Of a stretch of DNA of 64,000 nt, positions 50,726-59,424 are shown in pieces. Location of the stretch: contig JBCDFV010000019.1 of assembly GCA_039177555.1 (NCBI GenBank), forward strand, positions 1-64,000, written 5' to 3'. The stretch comes from JANQGH01 sp039177555 (lineage in GTDB: Bacteria > Pseudomonadota > Alphaproteobacteria > DSM-16000 > Inquilinaceae). The position numbers and the translations under genes are program-made. Positions within the stretch are counted from its first letter, which is position 1; the number at the start of each line of letters is the position of its first letter. A model generated the notes under the pieces. The model was given only the letters and a program-made list of their open reading frames with translations. It had not been told where the DNA came from and searched no databases.

Positions 50726-51460
50726 TTGGACAGTCCAGCAACATCGGTTTTTATCGCCATGCCGACGGCGACGGGATCGGTGCGCGTCGAAACGCTCAAC
50801 TCCATCGTGCGGATGACCAACGCCCTCGACGCTCACGGCATCAAGATCACGTTTTCAAGCCTGTCCTATGCGGAACTGCCGGTCTCCAGGAACGCGCTGG
50901 CGGCGGATTTCCTGGACACCGGGCTCTCGCATCTGCTCTTCGTCGACGACGATATGGCGTTCCAGCCGCAAGTGATCGGCGACATGTTGTCGGCCGAACA
51001 GCCCTTCGTCGGTGCATTCAGCCCTCGTCGGCACCTGGATCTCGAGATGTTCGCCAAGGCCTATGGCGCGGCGGAGGCAGGCGGCGTGACCGATCCGTTG
51101 CAAGCCGCCCTGGCGGCCGCCAATGGCTTCATCGGCGCCCCCACGCGGCCGGCCCGCCATCGGGTGGTCGAGGCGGAACGGGTGGGCACCGGCCTGCTGC
51201 TGCTGCGCCGCGACGTTTTCGAGACCTTGAGGGCGGCGGACGAGGCTATCCCCCATGTGCTGCATCCGCGCACCGGCAAGTCCATCCGCGGTTACTTCGA
51301 CCGGGTCTATCTTGAAGGCGAGGGCACCTATCTCTCCGAGGATGACAGCCTTTGCCATCGCTGGCGTCATCGCGCCAAAGGCAGGATTTTCGCCTTTGCT
51401 GCCCGGGGCATCACGCGTTATGGCGCCTTTGCCTATCGTGCCGCGCTGAGCGATCTTTAG
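50726..51460 (+). CDS. Glycosyltransferase-like protein, copy 2
   Basis: The 244-residue protein is clearly similar along its whole length to the preceding one: SVFIAMPTATGSVRVETLNSIVRM, PVSRNALAADFLDTG, LLFVDDDMAFQPQ, LLLLRRDVFETL and EDDSLCHRWR. The likely start is a TTG at 50726-50728 after GAGAGGGA; no ATG is usable nearby. The pair came from tandem duplication and has since diverged. They probably act on related sugars or as a heterodimer, which is a guess. Its stop overlaps the stop of the converging esterase gene. Confidence 0.72.
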   Translation: MDSPATSVFIAMPTATGSVRVETLNSIVRMTNALDAHGIKITFSSLSYAELPVSRNALAADFLDTGLSHLLFVDDDMAFQPQVIGDMLSAEQPFVGAFSPRRHLDLEMFAKAYGAAEAGGVTDPLQAALAAANGFIGAPTRPARHRVVEAERVGTGLLLLRRDVFETLRAADEAIPHVLHPRTGKSIRGYFDRVYLEGEGTYLSEDDSLCHRWRHRAKGRIFAFAARGITRYGAFAYRAALSDL

Positions 51461-52392
51461 TCGGCGCAGCGTCCCTCGAGCACGCTTTCCAGTGCCGGAA
51501 CCACGCGCTCGGCCCAAGAACCAATCGTGTGGCTGCCGCCAACCGTTTGCCAGATCGTCGACGAGTGTTGTGTTCTGCCGATAGTGTCGAGGAAATCTGA
51601 CAACCATTGTCTGTCGGCATGGCCTACCGGGTCGTCGTCGAAATCGACAAGAATTGACGTGGGCAGGTCGAAGTGAGGCGATTGCCAGCGTTCGGCCAGA
51701 TAGGCCGCGATCGCAGGATCGCCGATGACGGGCGAAAGCGCGATCACGAGGCTGAACTCGCGCGGATGCGCCAGCCCGATTTGTAGAGCGCTGGCGCCGC
51801 CGAGTGACGAGCCCGCAATGCCTCGGCAAGCGCGATCAGCCCGTGTTCGGTAGCGGCTGTCGATCACCGGCACGACGCCCCGGGCAACGAACTCGCCGTA
51901 CTGGACGCCTCTTGCCTCGATCGATCCGGCCCAAGGCACGGGCGCAAGATTGCGCGAGCGTGGACCGCTGTCCGATGATATGCCGACCGCGATCATCGGC
52001 GGCAGCAGGCCGTCCGCAGCGGCCTGTGCGAACTGTTCGTCCACGCGCCAGCTGCCGTATCCCTCGCTCTGTACGATGATTTGCGCGGCGACTTCCGGGC
52101 TGATCCCGGACGTGGGCGACCGCCAGCCGAAGATTTGCTGGCCGTCATTGAAGTAGAACACAGGATAGCGCCGGCTGCGGTCGCAATCGTAGCCGGGCGG
52201 CACATAGACCGAGATTCTGGCGGAATGGCCAAGAGACGGCGCCATCAGCGAAAAGACGTCTATGCGGCCGGACATATCCGGGCAGCCCGGCATGCCCGTC
52301 GCCGGTGTTGTCGCCAGGGGGGCGACCAGAAAAGTGGCGGCAAGCAACACGCCGCCGAGTATCCGAAGCGCAATGGCCGGAAGTCGCCTCAT
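51457..52392 (-). CDS. Exported Fes/putative-esterase family hydrolase
   Basis: The 311-residue protein has a signal peptide or anchor (MRRLPAIALRILGGVLLAA...), and the alpha/beta hydrolase domain covers the rest. ISVYVPPGYDCDRSRRYPVFYFNDGQ is the opening strand set, GIAGSSLGGASALQIG the nucleophile elbow, and VGGSHTIGSWAER the catalytic His. Extra cysteines (CPDMSG, YDCD, ACRG, RCAD) suggest disulfides, as expected of a periplasmic enzyme. The ATG at 52390-52392 gives the best signal peptide, with AAGGTGG upstream. The substrate is unknown. Confidence 0.8.
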   Translation of the reverse strand: MRRLPAIALRILGGVLLAATFLVAPLATTPATGMPGCPDMSGRIDVFSLMAPSLGHSARISVYVPPGYDCDRSRRYPVFYFNDGQQIFGWRSPTSGISPEVAAQIIVQSEGYGSWRVDEQFAQAAADGLLPPMIAVGISSDSGPRSRNLAPVPWAGSIEARGVQYGEFVARGVVPVIDSRYRTRADRACRGIAGSSLGGASALQIGLAHPREFSLVIALSPVIGDPAIAAYLAERWQSPHFDLPTSILVDFDDDPVGHADRQWLSDFLDTIGRTQHSSTIWQTVGGSHTIGSWAERVVPALESVLEGRCAD

Positions 52393-52471
52393 GGATCGCG
52401 CCACCTTGCGCGTCGCCCCGTCGACTTGGTTGCGATCCGATGGGCCCGCCGGCCCTGCAGGCGTGCCGCCG

Positions 52472-54343
52472 TCAGTCCACGACCCGATTGGCGACATAGC
52501 TGCCCGGCGCGTCCTGCAGCGGCTTCAGCCCGCCGTCGCCCGGTGTCCGGGCCGGCACCTTGCCGCCTGAGAAGCGGTTGAGCCACTTCTTCCATTCCGG
52601 CCACCACGAGCCGGCGTGGTGGGTCGCGGTCTTGAGCCAACTGTCCGGTGCCTTAGGATTGCGTGTGTTGGTCCAATAGCCGTATTTTTCGGCGGCCGGC
52701 GGGTTGATCACGCCGGCAATGTGCCCCGAACCGCTGAGACAGAACTTGACCTTGCCGCCGTAAAGCTGGGTCGCCGCGTAGGTGGCCTTCCACGGCGCGA
52801 TATGATCCTCCTTGGTGGACAGGATGAAGGACGGTACGTCCACGGTCCGGAGGTCGATCGGCACGCCGTCGAGGGTGATGCCGCCGGGTTCGACCAGCAG
52901 GTTCTGCTGGTACATGTTGCGCAGGTAGAAGCTGTGCATCGCGGCGGGCAGCCGGGTGGAATCGCTGTTCCAATAGAGCAGGTCGAAGGGGAAGGGGTCC
53001 TTGCCCAAAAGGTAATTGTTGACCACGAACGACCAGATCAGGTCGTTGGCGCGCAGCATGTTGAAGGTGTTGGCCATGGACGCGGCGTCGAGATAGCCCT
53101 CGCGATCCATGCGCGCCTCCAACGCGGCGATCTGCTCCTCATCGATGAACACGCTCAGTTCGCCCGCTTCCTCGAAATCCACCATGGTGGTGAAGAAGGT
53201 GGCGCTCTTGATCCGATCGTCGCCGTGCGCCTTCATCACGGCCAGGGTCGCGGCCAGAAGCGTGCCGCCCAGGCAGTAGCCGATGGCATTCACATCCCGC
53301 TCGCCCGTCGCCTTTTCGATGGCGTCAAGCGCAGCCATCGGCCCGTCGCTGCGATAGTGATCGAAATCCACTTCGGCCAGTTTGGCATCCGGGTTGACCC
53401 AGGAGATCACGAACACGGTCAAGCCCTGCTCGACGGCCCATTTGATGAAGCTGTTCTTCGGCTGCAGATCCAGGATGTAGAACTTGTTGATCCAGGGCGG
53501 GACGATCAGCAGCGGGCGCCGGGCGACGGTTTCGGTTGCCGGGGCGTACTGGATCAACTGCATCAGGTCGTTCTGATAGACCACCTTGCCCGGCGAGACG
53601 GCGATGTTCTTGCCCACCTCGAATGCCGTCTTGTCGGTCATCGAGATCTGAAGTTCGCCCTTGCCGGTTTCCAGGTCCGACAGAAGATTCTGCAGGCCGC
53701 TGATCAGGTTTTCGCCGCCGCTTTCCAGGGTCGTGCGCAGAACCTCGGGATTGGTCATGACGAAGTTCGACGGCGCCATCGCGTCGACGAACTGTCTGGT
53801 ATAGAAGTCGACCTTCTGGGCGGTCTTGGCGTCCAACCCGTCGACCTCTTGAACTGCCGACTGTACGTAGCGCGCGGATAAGAGGTACGACTGCTTGATG
53901 AAGTCAAACAGCGTGTTCTCGTCCCAGGCGCTGTCCTTGAACCGCCGGTCCCCGCGCTCGGGGCTGACGACGGCGTCCGCGTCGCCACCCATCATCCGTA
54001 CGGCGGTGCGCTGCCACAGCGTCACATAGTCCTGCCAAAGGCCCATCTGCGCCTGCGCCAGCTTGGCCGGATCGGCGATCATTTTCGCCGTCATCTCCAT
54101 GAAGGCGCTGCCGATGTTCAGCGGGTCGAGATTCGGCGTCTCCTGGTTCGCGGTGTTCGCCTGGCGCTGCAGAAACTCACCAACCAGCTTTTGGCTCCGC
54201 TCGGCGATATCGCTCCAGGCGCGGCCCATGGCCGCGAGATCCGGTTGACGAACGCCGTTGTTCCCTTTCGAGTCGGTCTTGCCGTTGGCCTCGGCGTTCT
54301 TTGCTGGCCGACTTTGGGCGGGGGCTGTTTCCTTGGTCGCCAC
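52472..54343 (-). CDS. phaC: Class I poly(R)-hydroxyalkanoate synthase
   Basis: It polymerises 3-hydroxyacyl-CoA into storage polyester on granules. The catalytic triad is visible: the lipase-like box IGYCLGGT with the Cys, Asp in STKEDHIAPW and His in GSGHIAGV. WSDIAERSQKLVGEFLQRQ is the N-terminal class I domain. The start is uncertain. A GTG at 54341-54343 has GGAGG at good spacing and gives 623 residues; the ATG five codons earlier (54358) would have the GGAGG inside the gene. The region upstream of 54358 is not protein-like. It is divergent from an OmpA-like lipoprotein gene. No phaA/phaB/phasin is adjacent. Confidence 0.92.
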   Translation of the reverse strand: MATKETAPAQSRPAKNAEANGKTDSKGNNGVRQPDLAAMGRAWSDIAERSQKLVGEFLQRQANTANQETPNLDPLNIGSAFMEMTAKMIADPAKLAQAQMGLWQDYVTLWQRTAVRMMGGDADAVVSPERGDRRFKDSAWDENTLFDFIKQSYLLSARYVQSAVQEVDGLDAKTAQKVDFYTRQFVDAMAPSNFVMTNPEVLRTTLESGGENLISGLQNLLSDLETGKGELQISMTDKTAFEVGKNIAVSPGKVVYQNDLMQLIQYAPATETVARRPLLIVPPWINKFYILDLQPKNSFIKWAVEQGLTVFVISWVNPDAKLAEVDFDHYRSDGPMAALDAIEKATGERDVNAIGYCLGGTLLAATLAVMKAHGDDRIKSATFFTTMVDFEEAGELSVFIDEEQIAALEARMDREGYLDAASMANTFNMLRANDLIWSFVVNNYLLGKDPFPFDLLYWNSDSTRLPAAMHSFYLRNMYQQNLLVEPGGITLDGVPIDLRTVDVPSFILSTKEDHIAPWKATYAATQLYGGKVKFCLSGSGHIAGVINPPAAEKYGYWTNTRNPKAPDSWLKTATHHAGSWWPEWKKWLNRFSGGKVPARTPGDGGLKPLQDAPGSYVANRVVD

Positions 54344-54634
54344 TGCTATTGCCTCCATTTCGCCGATCTGCCGCCGAACGATAGCGGTCAGGTGCGGACG
54401 CATCAGTCGCCTTATTACACGATCGCCGCGCGCTTTGCCTAGGTTTCCGGGGTTTCGCCTGGGGCTTTCGTACGTGGTACGACGGGGCGGGTGCGGACCA
54501 AAGGCGGATATGCAAACAGGGCAAGAGTTTCTTGGCACCGGGCGCGTCGCGGCGTATGCCTTCCTGCGCAAGGGTGGCACCGCCGTTTTGGTTTGGCGGT
54601 GGCCCGGACACTTTGGGATGTGGGCCGTCGTCAA

Positions 54635-55729
54635 GTGACCGAAGTTGGTGTTCTAAATCAGGTCTTTGCGGTCGTTTCCAGTGAAGCCGGCCGACGGGTG
54701 GCCTGCAAGGCTGGCTCGGTGGCAGTGGTGCTGGCAAGCGCCGTCATGCTGACGGCGTGCGCGGGCGGAGGTGCCGGTCCGGGAAGCCAAACCATCTATG
54801 CCGCCGATGTGGAACCAACGGTCGGCCGTGTGCCAACGGCCTCCGCATCCAGCCTGCCCAGCTATGCCGCTTTGCCATCCGGCGACCCGGCGGGCGATGT
54901 CTCCGCGCCGGCGGTCGCCGTGCCGGTCGGGGTGCAGCGGCCCCCGGCGGAAGCGACCGCGACGGCGCGAGCTCGCTCGGTCGCACCCGAGCCGACCGTC
55001 GCAGCGCCTGTGGCGTTGCAGCCAGCGGTCACGCCGGTCGTGACCTCGCCAGCGGCAGCAGCGCCCGTCGAGGCTCGGTCGCCTCAGGTGACGAGACCGG
55101 CGCCGGCCTCCGTACCGGAGCCTGCCTCGGCGCCGGTTCCAGCGCTGGTCGAGGAGACCGACGTGGTCGAGACTGTCAGGGTCGTGCCCAATCCCGCCGC
55201 GCGGCCGGAGCGCCCGACCGACTATCCCAACCTGGCCGACGTGCCGGGCAACCCGGGCAACCTGCCGACGGCGGACGAGACGGCGGCCATTCGTGCCGAG
55301 TTGGAGGCCGACCGCGATGCCATAAACCAGGGCGAGACGCCGCCGAGCGTGACGGACGGTTCGATCATGCGGATTGCGCGCGCGCGTTTGGGTTCGCTGG
55401 ACCCATCCGCCGGTGGCACTGCCAGCGTTACGTTTGATGCGGGTTCCTCGGCGCTGAACCTTGACGGCCTGACCACCCTGCAGTCCGTCGCGTTGGCGCA
55501 ACGTGAGACCGGCAGCGACGTTCGGCTGATCGGATTTGCCTACGCCTCCACCGAAGCGAACCGGCCGGTTGCGCTCGGCATTGCGCTCGATCGCGCCAAC
55601 GCTGTCGCCCGCGCATTGGTCAGCTATGGTGCCAACCCGTCGGCAATCTCGGTTTTCGCCAACGCCTTGACCGATGTTACGCAACGGGATCTGCCCAGCA
55701 GCCGGCGCGTCGACATAACCCTGCAGTAA
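54635..55729 (+). CDS. OmpA-like lipoprotein with Pro/Ala-rich linker
   Basis: The protein has about 364 residues. A hydrophobic stretch ends in lipobox LTAC. It is followed by about 160 residues rich in Ala, Pro and Val, a flexible spacer through the periplasm, and a C-terminal OmpA-like domain (residues about 255-364) with ASVTFDAGSSALNLDG and SSRRVDITLQ. Such proteins anchor the outer membrane to peptidoglycan, but this domain has lost parts of the usual binding motif (RANAVARALVSYG remains). The GTG at 54635 is chosen; the signal peptide's n-region is unusually long, so the true start may be downstream. Confidence 0.68.
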   Translation: MTEVGVLNQVFAVVSSEAGRRVACKAGSVAVVLASAVMLTACAGGGAGPGSQTIYAADVEPTVGRVPTASASSLPSYAALPSGDPAGDVSAPAVAVPVGVQRPPAEATATARARSVAPEPTVAAPVALQPAVTPVVTSPAAAAPVEARSPQVTRPAPASVPEPASAPVPALVEETDVVETVRVVPNPAARPERPTDYPNLADVPGNPGNLPTADETAAIRAELEADRDAINQGETPPSVTDGSIMRIARARLGSLDPSAGGTASVTFDAGSSALNLDGLTTLQSVALAQRETGSDVRLIGFAYASTEANRPVALGIALDRANAVARALVSYGANPSAISVFANALTDVTQRDLPSSRRVDITLQ

Positions 55730-55789
55730 GCTAGACAGCCCGGATCGGGCGGCGACAGTGGCCGCCGCAACGGGGGATTGGACAAGTCG

Positions 55790-57013
55790 GTGATCGACCA
55801 GGAATTTCATAAAATCAAGCGACTGCCGCCCTATGTTTTCGCCGAGGTCAACGCCATGAAGGCGGCGGCCAGGGCGGCTGGCGACGACATCATCGATTTC
55901 GGCATGGGCAATCCGGACCAGCCGACGCCCCGCCATATCGTCGACAAGCTGATCGAGGCGGTGCAGAACCCGCGCACCCATCGCTATTCGAATTCGCGCG
56001 GCATCCCAGGCCTGCGGCGTGCCTTGGCCGGCTACTACGACCGTCGTTTTGGCGTCGCGCTGGACCCGGAGAGCGAGGTGGTGGTCACCTTAGGCTCGAA
56101 GGAGGGTTTGGCCAATCTGGCGCAAGCCATCACCAGCCCGGGCGATATCATTCTGGTGCCCAATCCCAGCTATCCGATCCACATGTTCGGCTTCATCATC
56201 GCGGGTGCGGCGGTGCGCAGCATCCCAATCGGCCAGGGCGGCGATTTCCTGGATCTGCTGGAACGGTCGGTGCGCCACAGTGTGCCGCGCCCCACAGCCC
56301 TGGTCTTGAACTACCCGTCGAACCCGACGGCGGAAACCGTTGATCTTGAGTTCTATCGCCGGGTGGTCGGCTATTGCCGCGAGAACGGCATCTACATCAT
56401 GTCCGATCTGGCCTATTCGGAGATCTATTTCGACGGCAATCCGCCACCATCGATCCTGCAGGTGCCCGATGCGCGGGACATCGCGGTCGAGTTCACCTCG
56501 CTAAGCAAGTCCTACAACATGCCCGGCTGGCGCATCGGCTTCGCTGCCGGCAATGCCCGGCTGTGTGCCGCACTGGCCCGGGTGAAGTCCTATCTCGACT
56601 ATGGCGCCTTCACGCCGATCCAGGTGGCGGCGACGGCGGCCCTGAACGGCCCGCAGGACTGCGTGGCGGACATCCGGACGCTGTATCGTGAGCGGCGAGA
56701 TATGCTGATCGACGGCCTGGCGGCAGCGGGCTGGGACGTGCCCAGCCCGGAGGCCACCCTGTTCGCCTGGGCGCCGATTCCCAGGCCATTTGCGGATCTG
56801 GGCTCGCTGGAGTTTTCCAAGCTGCTGTTGAAGCATGCCAAGGTGGCGGTCTCGCCCGGCATCGGCTTCGGCGAGTATGGGGACGGGCATGTCCGCCTGG
56901 GCTTGGTTGAGAACCGGCAGCGCATTCGACAGGCGACCAAGAATATCAAAGCGTTCTTCGCTAACCCTGAAGTGATTTCCGAGGCAGAGAGCATCTCGGC
57001 AGCGGCCCAATAG
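55790..57013 (+). CDS. Class I aminotransferase (AlaC / LL-DAP-aminotransferase-like)
   Basis: The protein has about 407 residues. It is a PLP aminotransferase of the fold-type I alanine/glutamate or LL-diaminopimelate aminotransferase branch. VFAEVNAMKAAARAAGDDIIDFGMGNPDQPTP opens it; the PLP lysine is in SLSKSYNMPGWRIGF; the arginine is in GHVRLGLVEN. It comes just before hom, as in many Rhodospirillales. The frame opens at a TTG (55778) hard against GGGGGA, so I prefer the GTG at 55790. The substrate choice is not readable from motifs. Confidence 0.85.
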   Translation: MIDQEFHKIKRLPPYVFAEVNAMKAAARAAGDDIIDFGMGNPDQPTPRHIVDKLIEAVQNPRTHRYSNSRGIPGLRRALAGYYDRRFGVALDPESEVVVTLGSKEGLANLAQAITSPGDIILVPNPSYPIHMFGFIIAGAAVRSIPIGQGGDFLDLLERSVRHSVPRPTALVLNYPSNPTAETVDLEFYRRVVGYCRENGIYIMSDLAYSEIYFDGNPPPSILQVPDARDIAVEFTSLSKSYNMPGWRIGFAAGNARLCAALARVKSYLDYGAFTPIQVAATAALNGPQDCVADIRTLYRERRDMLIDGLAAAGWDVPSPEATLFAWAPIPRPFADLGSLEFSKLLLKHAKVAVSPGIGFGEYGDGHVRLGLVENRQRIRQATKNIKAFFANPEVISEAESISAAAQ

Positions 57014-57069
57014 CCGAGTCGCTTCAGTCTTGGCGACCGATCGACCTGACAACCAATGAGCATCCATCA

Positions 57070-58368
57070 ATGCCCGACTCGCTGAAAGTAGGTATCGCCG
57101 GTCTCGGCACCGTGGGCGGCGGCGTCGCATCGCTGCTGACCCGCCATCACAATCTGATCGCAACGCGGGCGGGGCGCACGGTGGAAATCGCGGCGGTGTC
57201 GGCACGGGACCGCAGCCGCGACCGCGGCGTCGATCTCAGCCGGGCCACCTGGTGCGACGATGCGCTCGACCTGGTCGACCTTCCGGACGTCGACCTGGTC
57301 GTCGAGGCGATCGGCGGCGCCGATGGCATCGCCAAGGATCTGTGCATAAAGGCACTGAAGGCCGGCAAACCCGTGGTGACGGCGAACAAGGCGCTGATGG
57401 CGGAACATGGCGGTACGCTGGCGGCCCTCGCGGACGAGACGGGCGCGAGCCTGGCTTATGAGGCGGCAGTGGCCGGCGGCATTCCGATCATCAAGGGGCT
57501 GCGCGAAGGCCTTTCGGCCAACGTGATCGACGGCGTCTACGGCATTCTGAACGGAACCTGCAACTATATCTTGTCAGAGATGCGCAGCACCGGCCGCGAT
57601 TTCGACGATGTGCTGGAGGAGGCGCAGGCCAAGGGCTATGCCGAGGCCGACCCCAGCTTCGACATCGATGGCGTCGATGCGGCCCACAAGCTCGCGATCC
57701 TGGCCGCCCTCGCGTTCAACGGTACCGTCGCCTTCGACGACGTCCATGTCGAGGGCATTCGCCGAATCGCGGCGCGCGACATCGCCTATGCCGAAGAGCT
57801 GGGCTTTCGCGTCAAGCTGCTGGGCATCGCCCGGCGGCGGCTTGAAGGTGTGGCCTTGCGCGTGCACCCGTGCCTGGTGCCGCAGGAAGCGCCGATCGCC
57901 TCGGTCGAGGGCGTGTTCAACGCCGTTATCGCGCAGGGGGATTTCGTCGATCAGGTCATGATGGTCGGGCCGGGGGCGGGGGCGGGGCCAACCGCGTCGG
58001 CGGTGGTCGCGGACATCGTGGATATCGCCAGGGGGTTCAAGCTGCCCGTGTTAGGGGCACCGGTGAACGGCCTGGCGCCCTTGACCGCGGTGCCGATCGC
58101 GCAGCGCGGCGGTGCCTATTATCTGCGCCTGATGGTCAGCGACCAGCCTGGGGTGATCGCAACCATTGCCGCCTTGATGCGGGACAATGACATCTCGGTG
58201 GAGAGCCTGCTACAGCGGGGCCGCTCCGACACCGATGCGGTGCCGGTTGTGATCGTGACGCACGAGACCAACGAGGCGGCCATGCAACGGGTCGCCGATG
58301 CACTGGAACGGGAGGAGGCGGTGCTGGAGCCGCCCCATCTGATCAGAATTGAGAGCTTGGTTCACTAA
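57070..58368 (+). CDS. hom: Homoserine dehydrogenase
   Basis: It reduces aspartate semialdehyde to homoserine for threonine and methionine synthesis. The 432-residue protein has GIAGLGTVGGGVA (NAD(P) fold), PVVTANKALMAEHGG, GILNGTCNYILSEM and the catalytic lysine region DVDAAHKLAILAALAF. A C-terminal ACT domain from about residue 350 (LMVSDQPGVIATIAALMRDNDISVES) gives feedback control by threonine. The gene order aminotransferase-hom-glpX-recJ is kept in the group. Confidence 0.95.
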   Translation: MPDSLKVGIAGLGTVGGGVASLLTRHHNLIATRAGRTVEIAAVSARDRSRDRGVDLSRATWCDDALDLVDLPDVDLVVEAIGGADGIAKDLCIKALKAGKPVVTANKALMAEHGGTLAALADETGASLAYEAAVAGGIPIIKGLREGLSANVIDGVYGILNGTCNYILSEMRSTGRDFDDVLEEAQAKGYAEADPSFDIDGVDAAHKLAILAALAFNGTVAFDDVHVEGIRRIAARDIAYAEELGFRVKLLGIARRRLEGVALRVHPCLVPQEAPIASVEGVFNAVIAQGDFVDQVMMVGPGAGAGPTASAVVADIVDIARGFKLPVLGAPVNGLAPLTAVPIAQRGGAYYLRLMVSDQPGVIATIAALMRDNDISVESLLQRGRSDTDAVPVVIVTHETNEAAMQRVADALEREEAVLEPPHLIRIESLVH

Positions 58369-58386
58369 CGGCAAAGGCAGTTCCCC

Positions 58387-59424
58387 ATGGCACAACAGTC
58401 AACGGCGACAAAACAGGACAAAGACGCGCCCAAAAACCGGCAAGGCCCGGTCATGGATCGCAACCTGGCGCTGGAGGTTGTGCGGGTTACGGAAGCCGCC
58501 GCCCTGTCGGCGTCGCTGGAGATGGGCCGCGGCGACGAGCGGCAGGCCGATCAGGCCGCCGTGGATGCCATGCGCCGCGCCTTGAACAGCCTCTACATCG
58601 ATGGCGAGGTCGTGATCGGCGAGGGCGAGCGCGACGAGGCGCCGATGCTGTATATCGGCGAGAAGGTCGGCGTCGGCAGGGGGCCTGAGATCGACATCGC
58701 GCTGGACCCGTTGGAAGGTACGACGATCACCGCCAAGGGCGGGCCGAACGCGTTGGCCGTCGTGGCGATGGCCAACAAGGGCGGGTTCTTGAAGGCGCCG
58801 GATGTCTATATGGACAAGATCGCGGTCGGCCCGAACTTGCCCGACGATCTGATCGATATCGATGCCGCGCCGGCGCACAATCTGAAATCCCTGGCCCTGG
58901 CGCGACGCTGCGATACCTCGGACCTGGTCGTCTGCATTCTCGACCGGCCGCGCCATGCGGAGCTGATCGCCAAGGTGCGCGAGGCGGGCGCGCGCATCAT
59001 GCTGATCTCCGACGGTGACGTGTCGGGCATCATCGCCGCCTCGCAGCCGGATACGGGCGTGGACATTTATTTGGGCATCGGCGGCGCGCCCGAGGGCGTG
59101 TTGGCCGCCGCCGCCTTGCGCTGCATCGGCGGCCAGATGCAGGGCCGCCTTCTGTTCCGCAATGACGATGAACGCGGGCGCGCCGCCCGCCACGGTGTCA
59201 CTGACCTCGATCGTGTCTACGGCCTGAATGAGATGGCCAGCGGCGATGTCATGTTCGCGGCCACGGGTGTCACGACCGGCCCCATGCTGCGCGGCGTGCG
59301 CCGTTATGCCGGCGGCGCGGTGACCCATTCGATCGTCATGCGCTCGAAGAGCGGCACGGTCCGGATCATCGAGGCCCAGCACAATTTCCGGCGCAAGACC
59401 GGCTTTACGCCCCAGGATCGGTGA
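58387..59424 (+). CDS. glpX: Class II fructose-1,6-bisphosphatase
   Basis: It removes phosphate 1 from fructose-1,6-bisphosphate in gluconeogenesis. The 345-residue GlpX-type protein shows MDRNLALEVVRVTEAAALSAS, GEGERDEAPMLYIGE, and the metal-binding IDIALDPLEGTT with GPNALAVVAMA, all of the class II signature set. A basic start (KQDKDAPKNR) precedes the core. It lies 18 bases after hom and overlaps recJ by four bases. Confidence 0.95.
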   Translation: MAQQSTATKQDKDAPKNRQGPVMDRNLALEVVRVTEAAALSASLEMGRGDERQADQAAVDAMRRALNSLYIDGEVVIGEGERDEAPMLYIGEKVGVGRGPEIDIALDPLEGTTITAKGGPNALAVVAMANKGGFLKAPDVYMDKIAVGPNLPDDLIDIDAAPAHNLKSLALARRCDTSDLVVCILDRPRHAELIAKVREAGARIMLISDGDVSGIIAASQPDTGVDIYLGIGGAPEGVLAAAALRCIGGQMQGRLLFRNDDERGRAARHGVTDLDRVYGLNEMASGDVMFAATGVTTGPMLRGVRRYAGGAVTHSIVMRSKSGTVRIIEAQHNFRRKTGFTPQDR

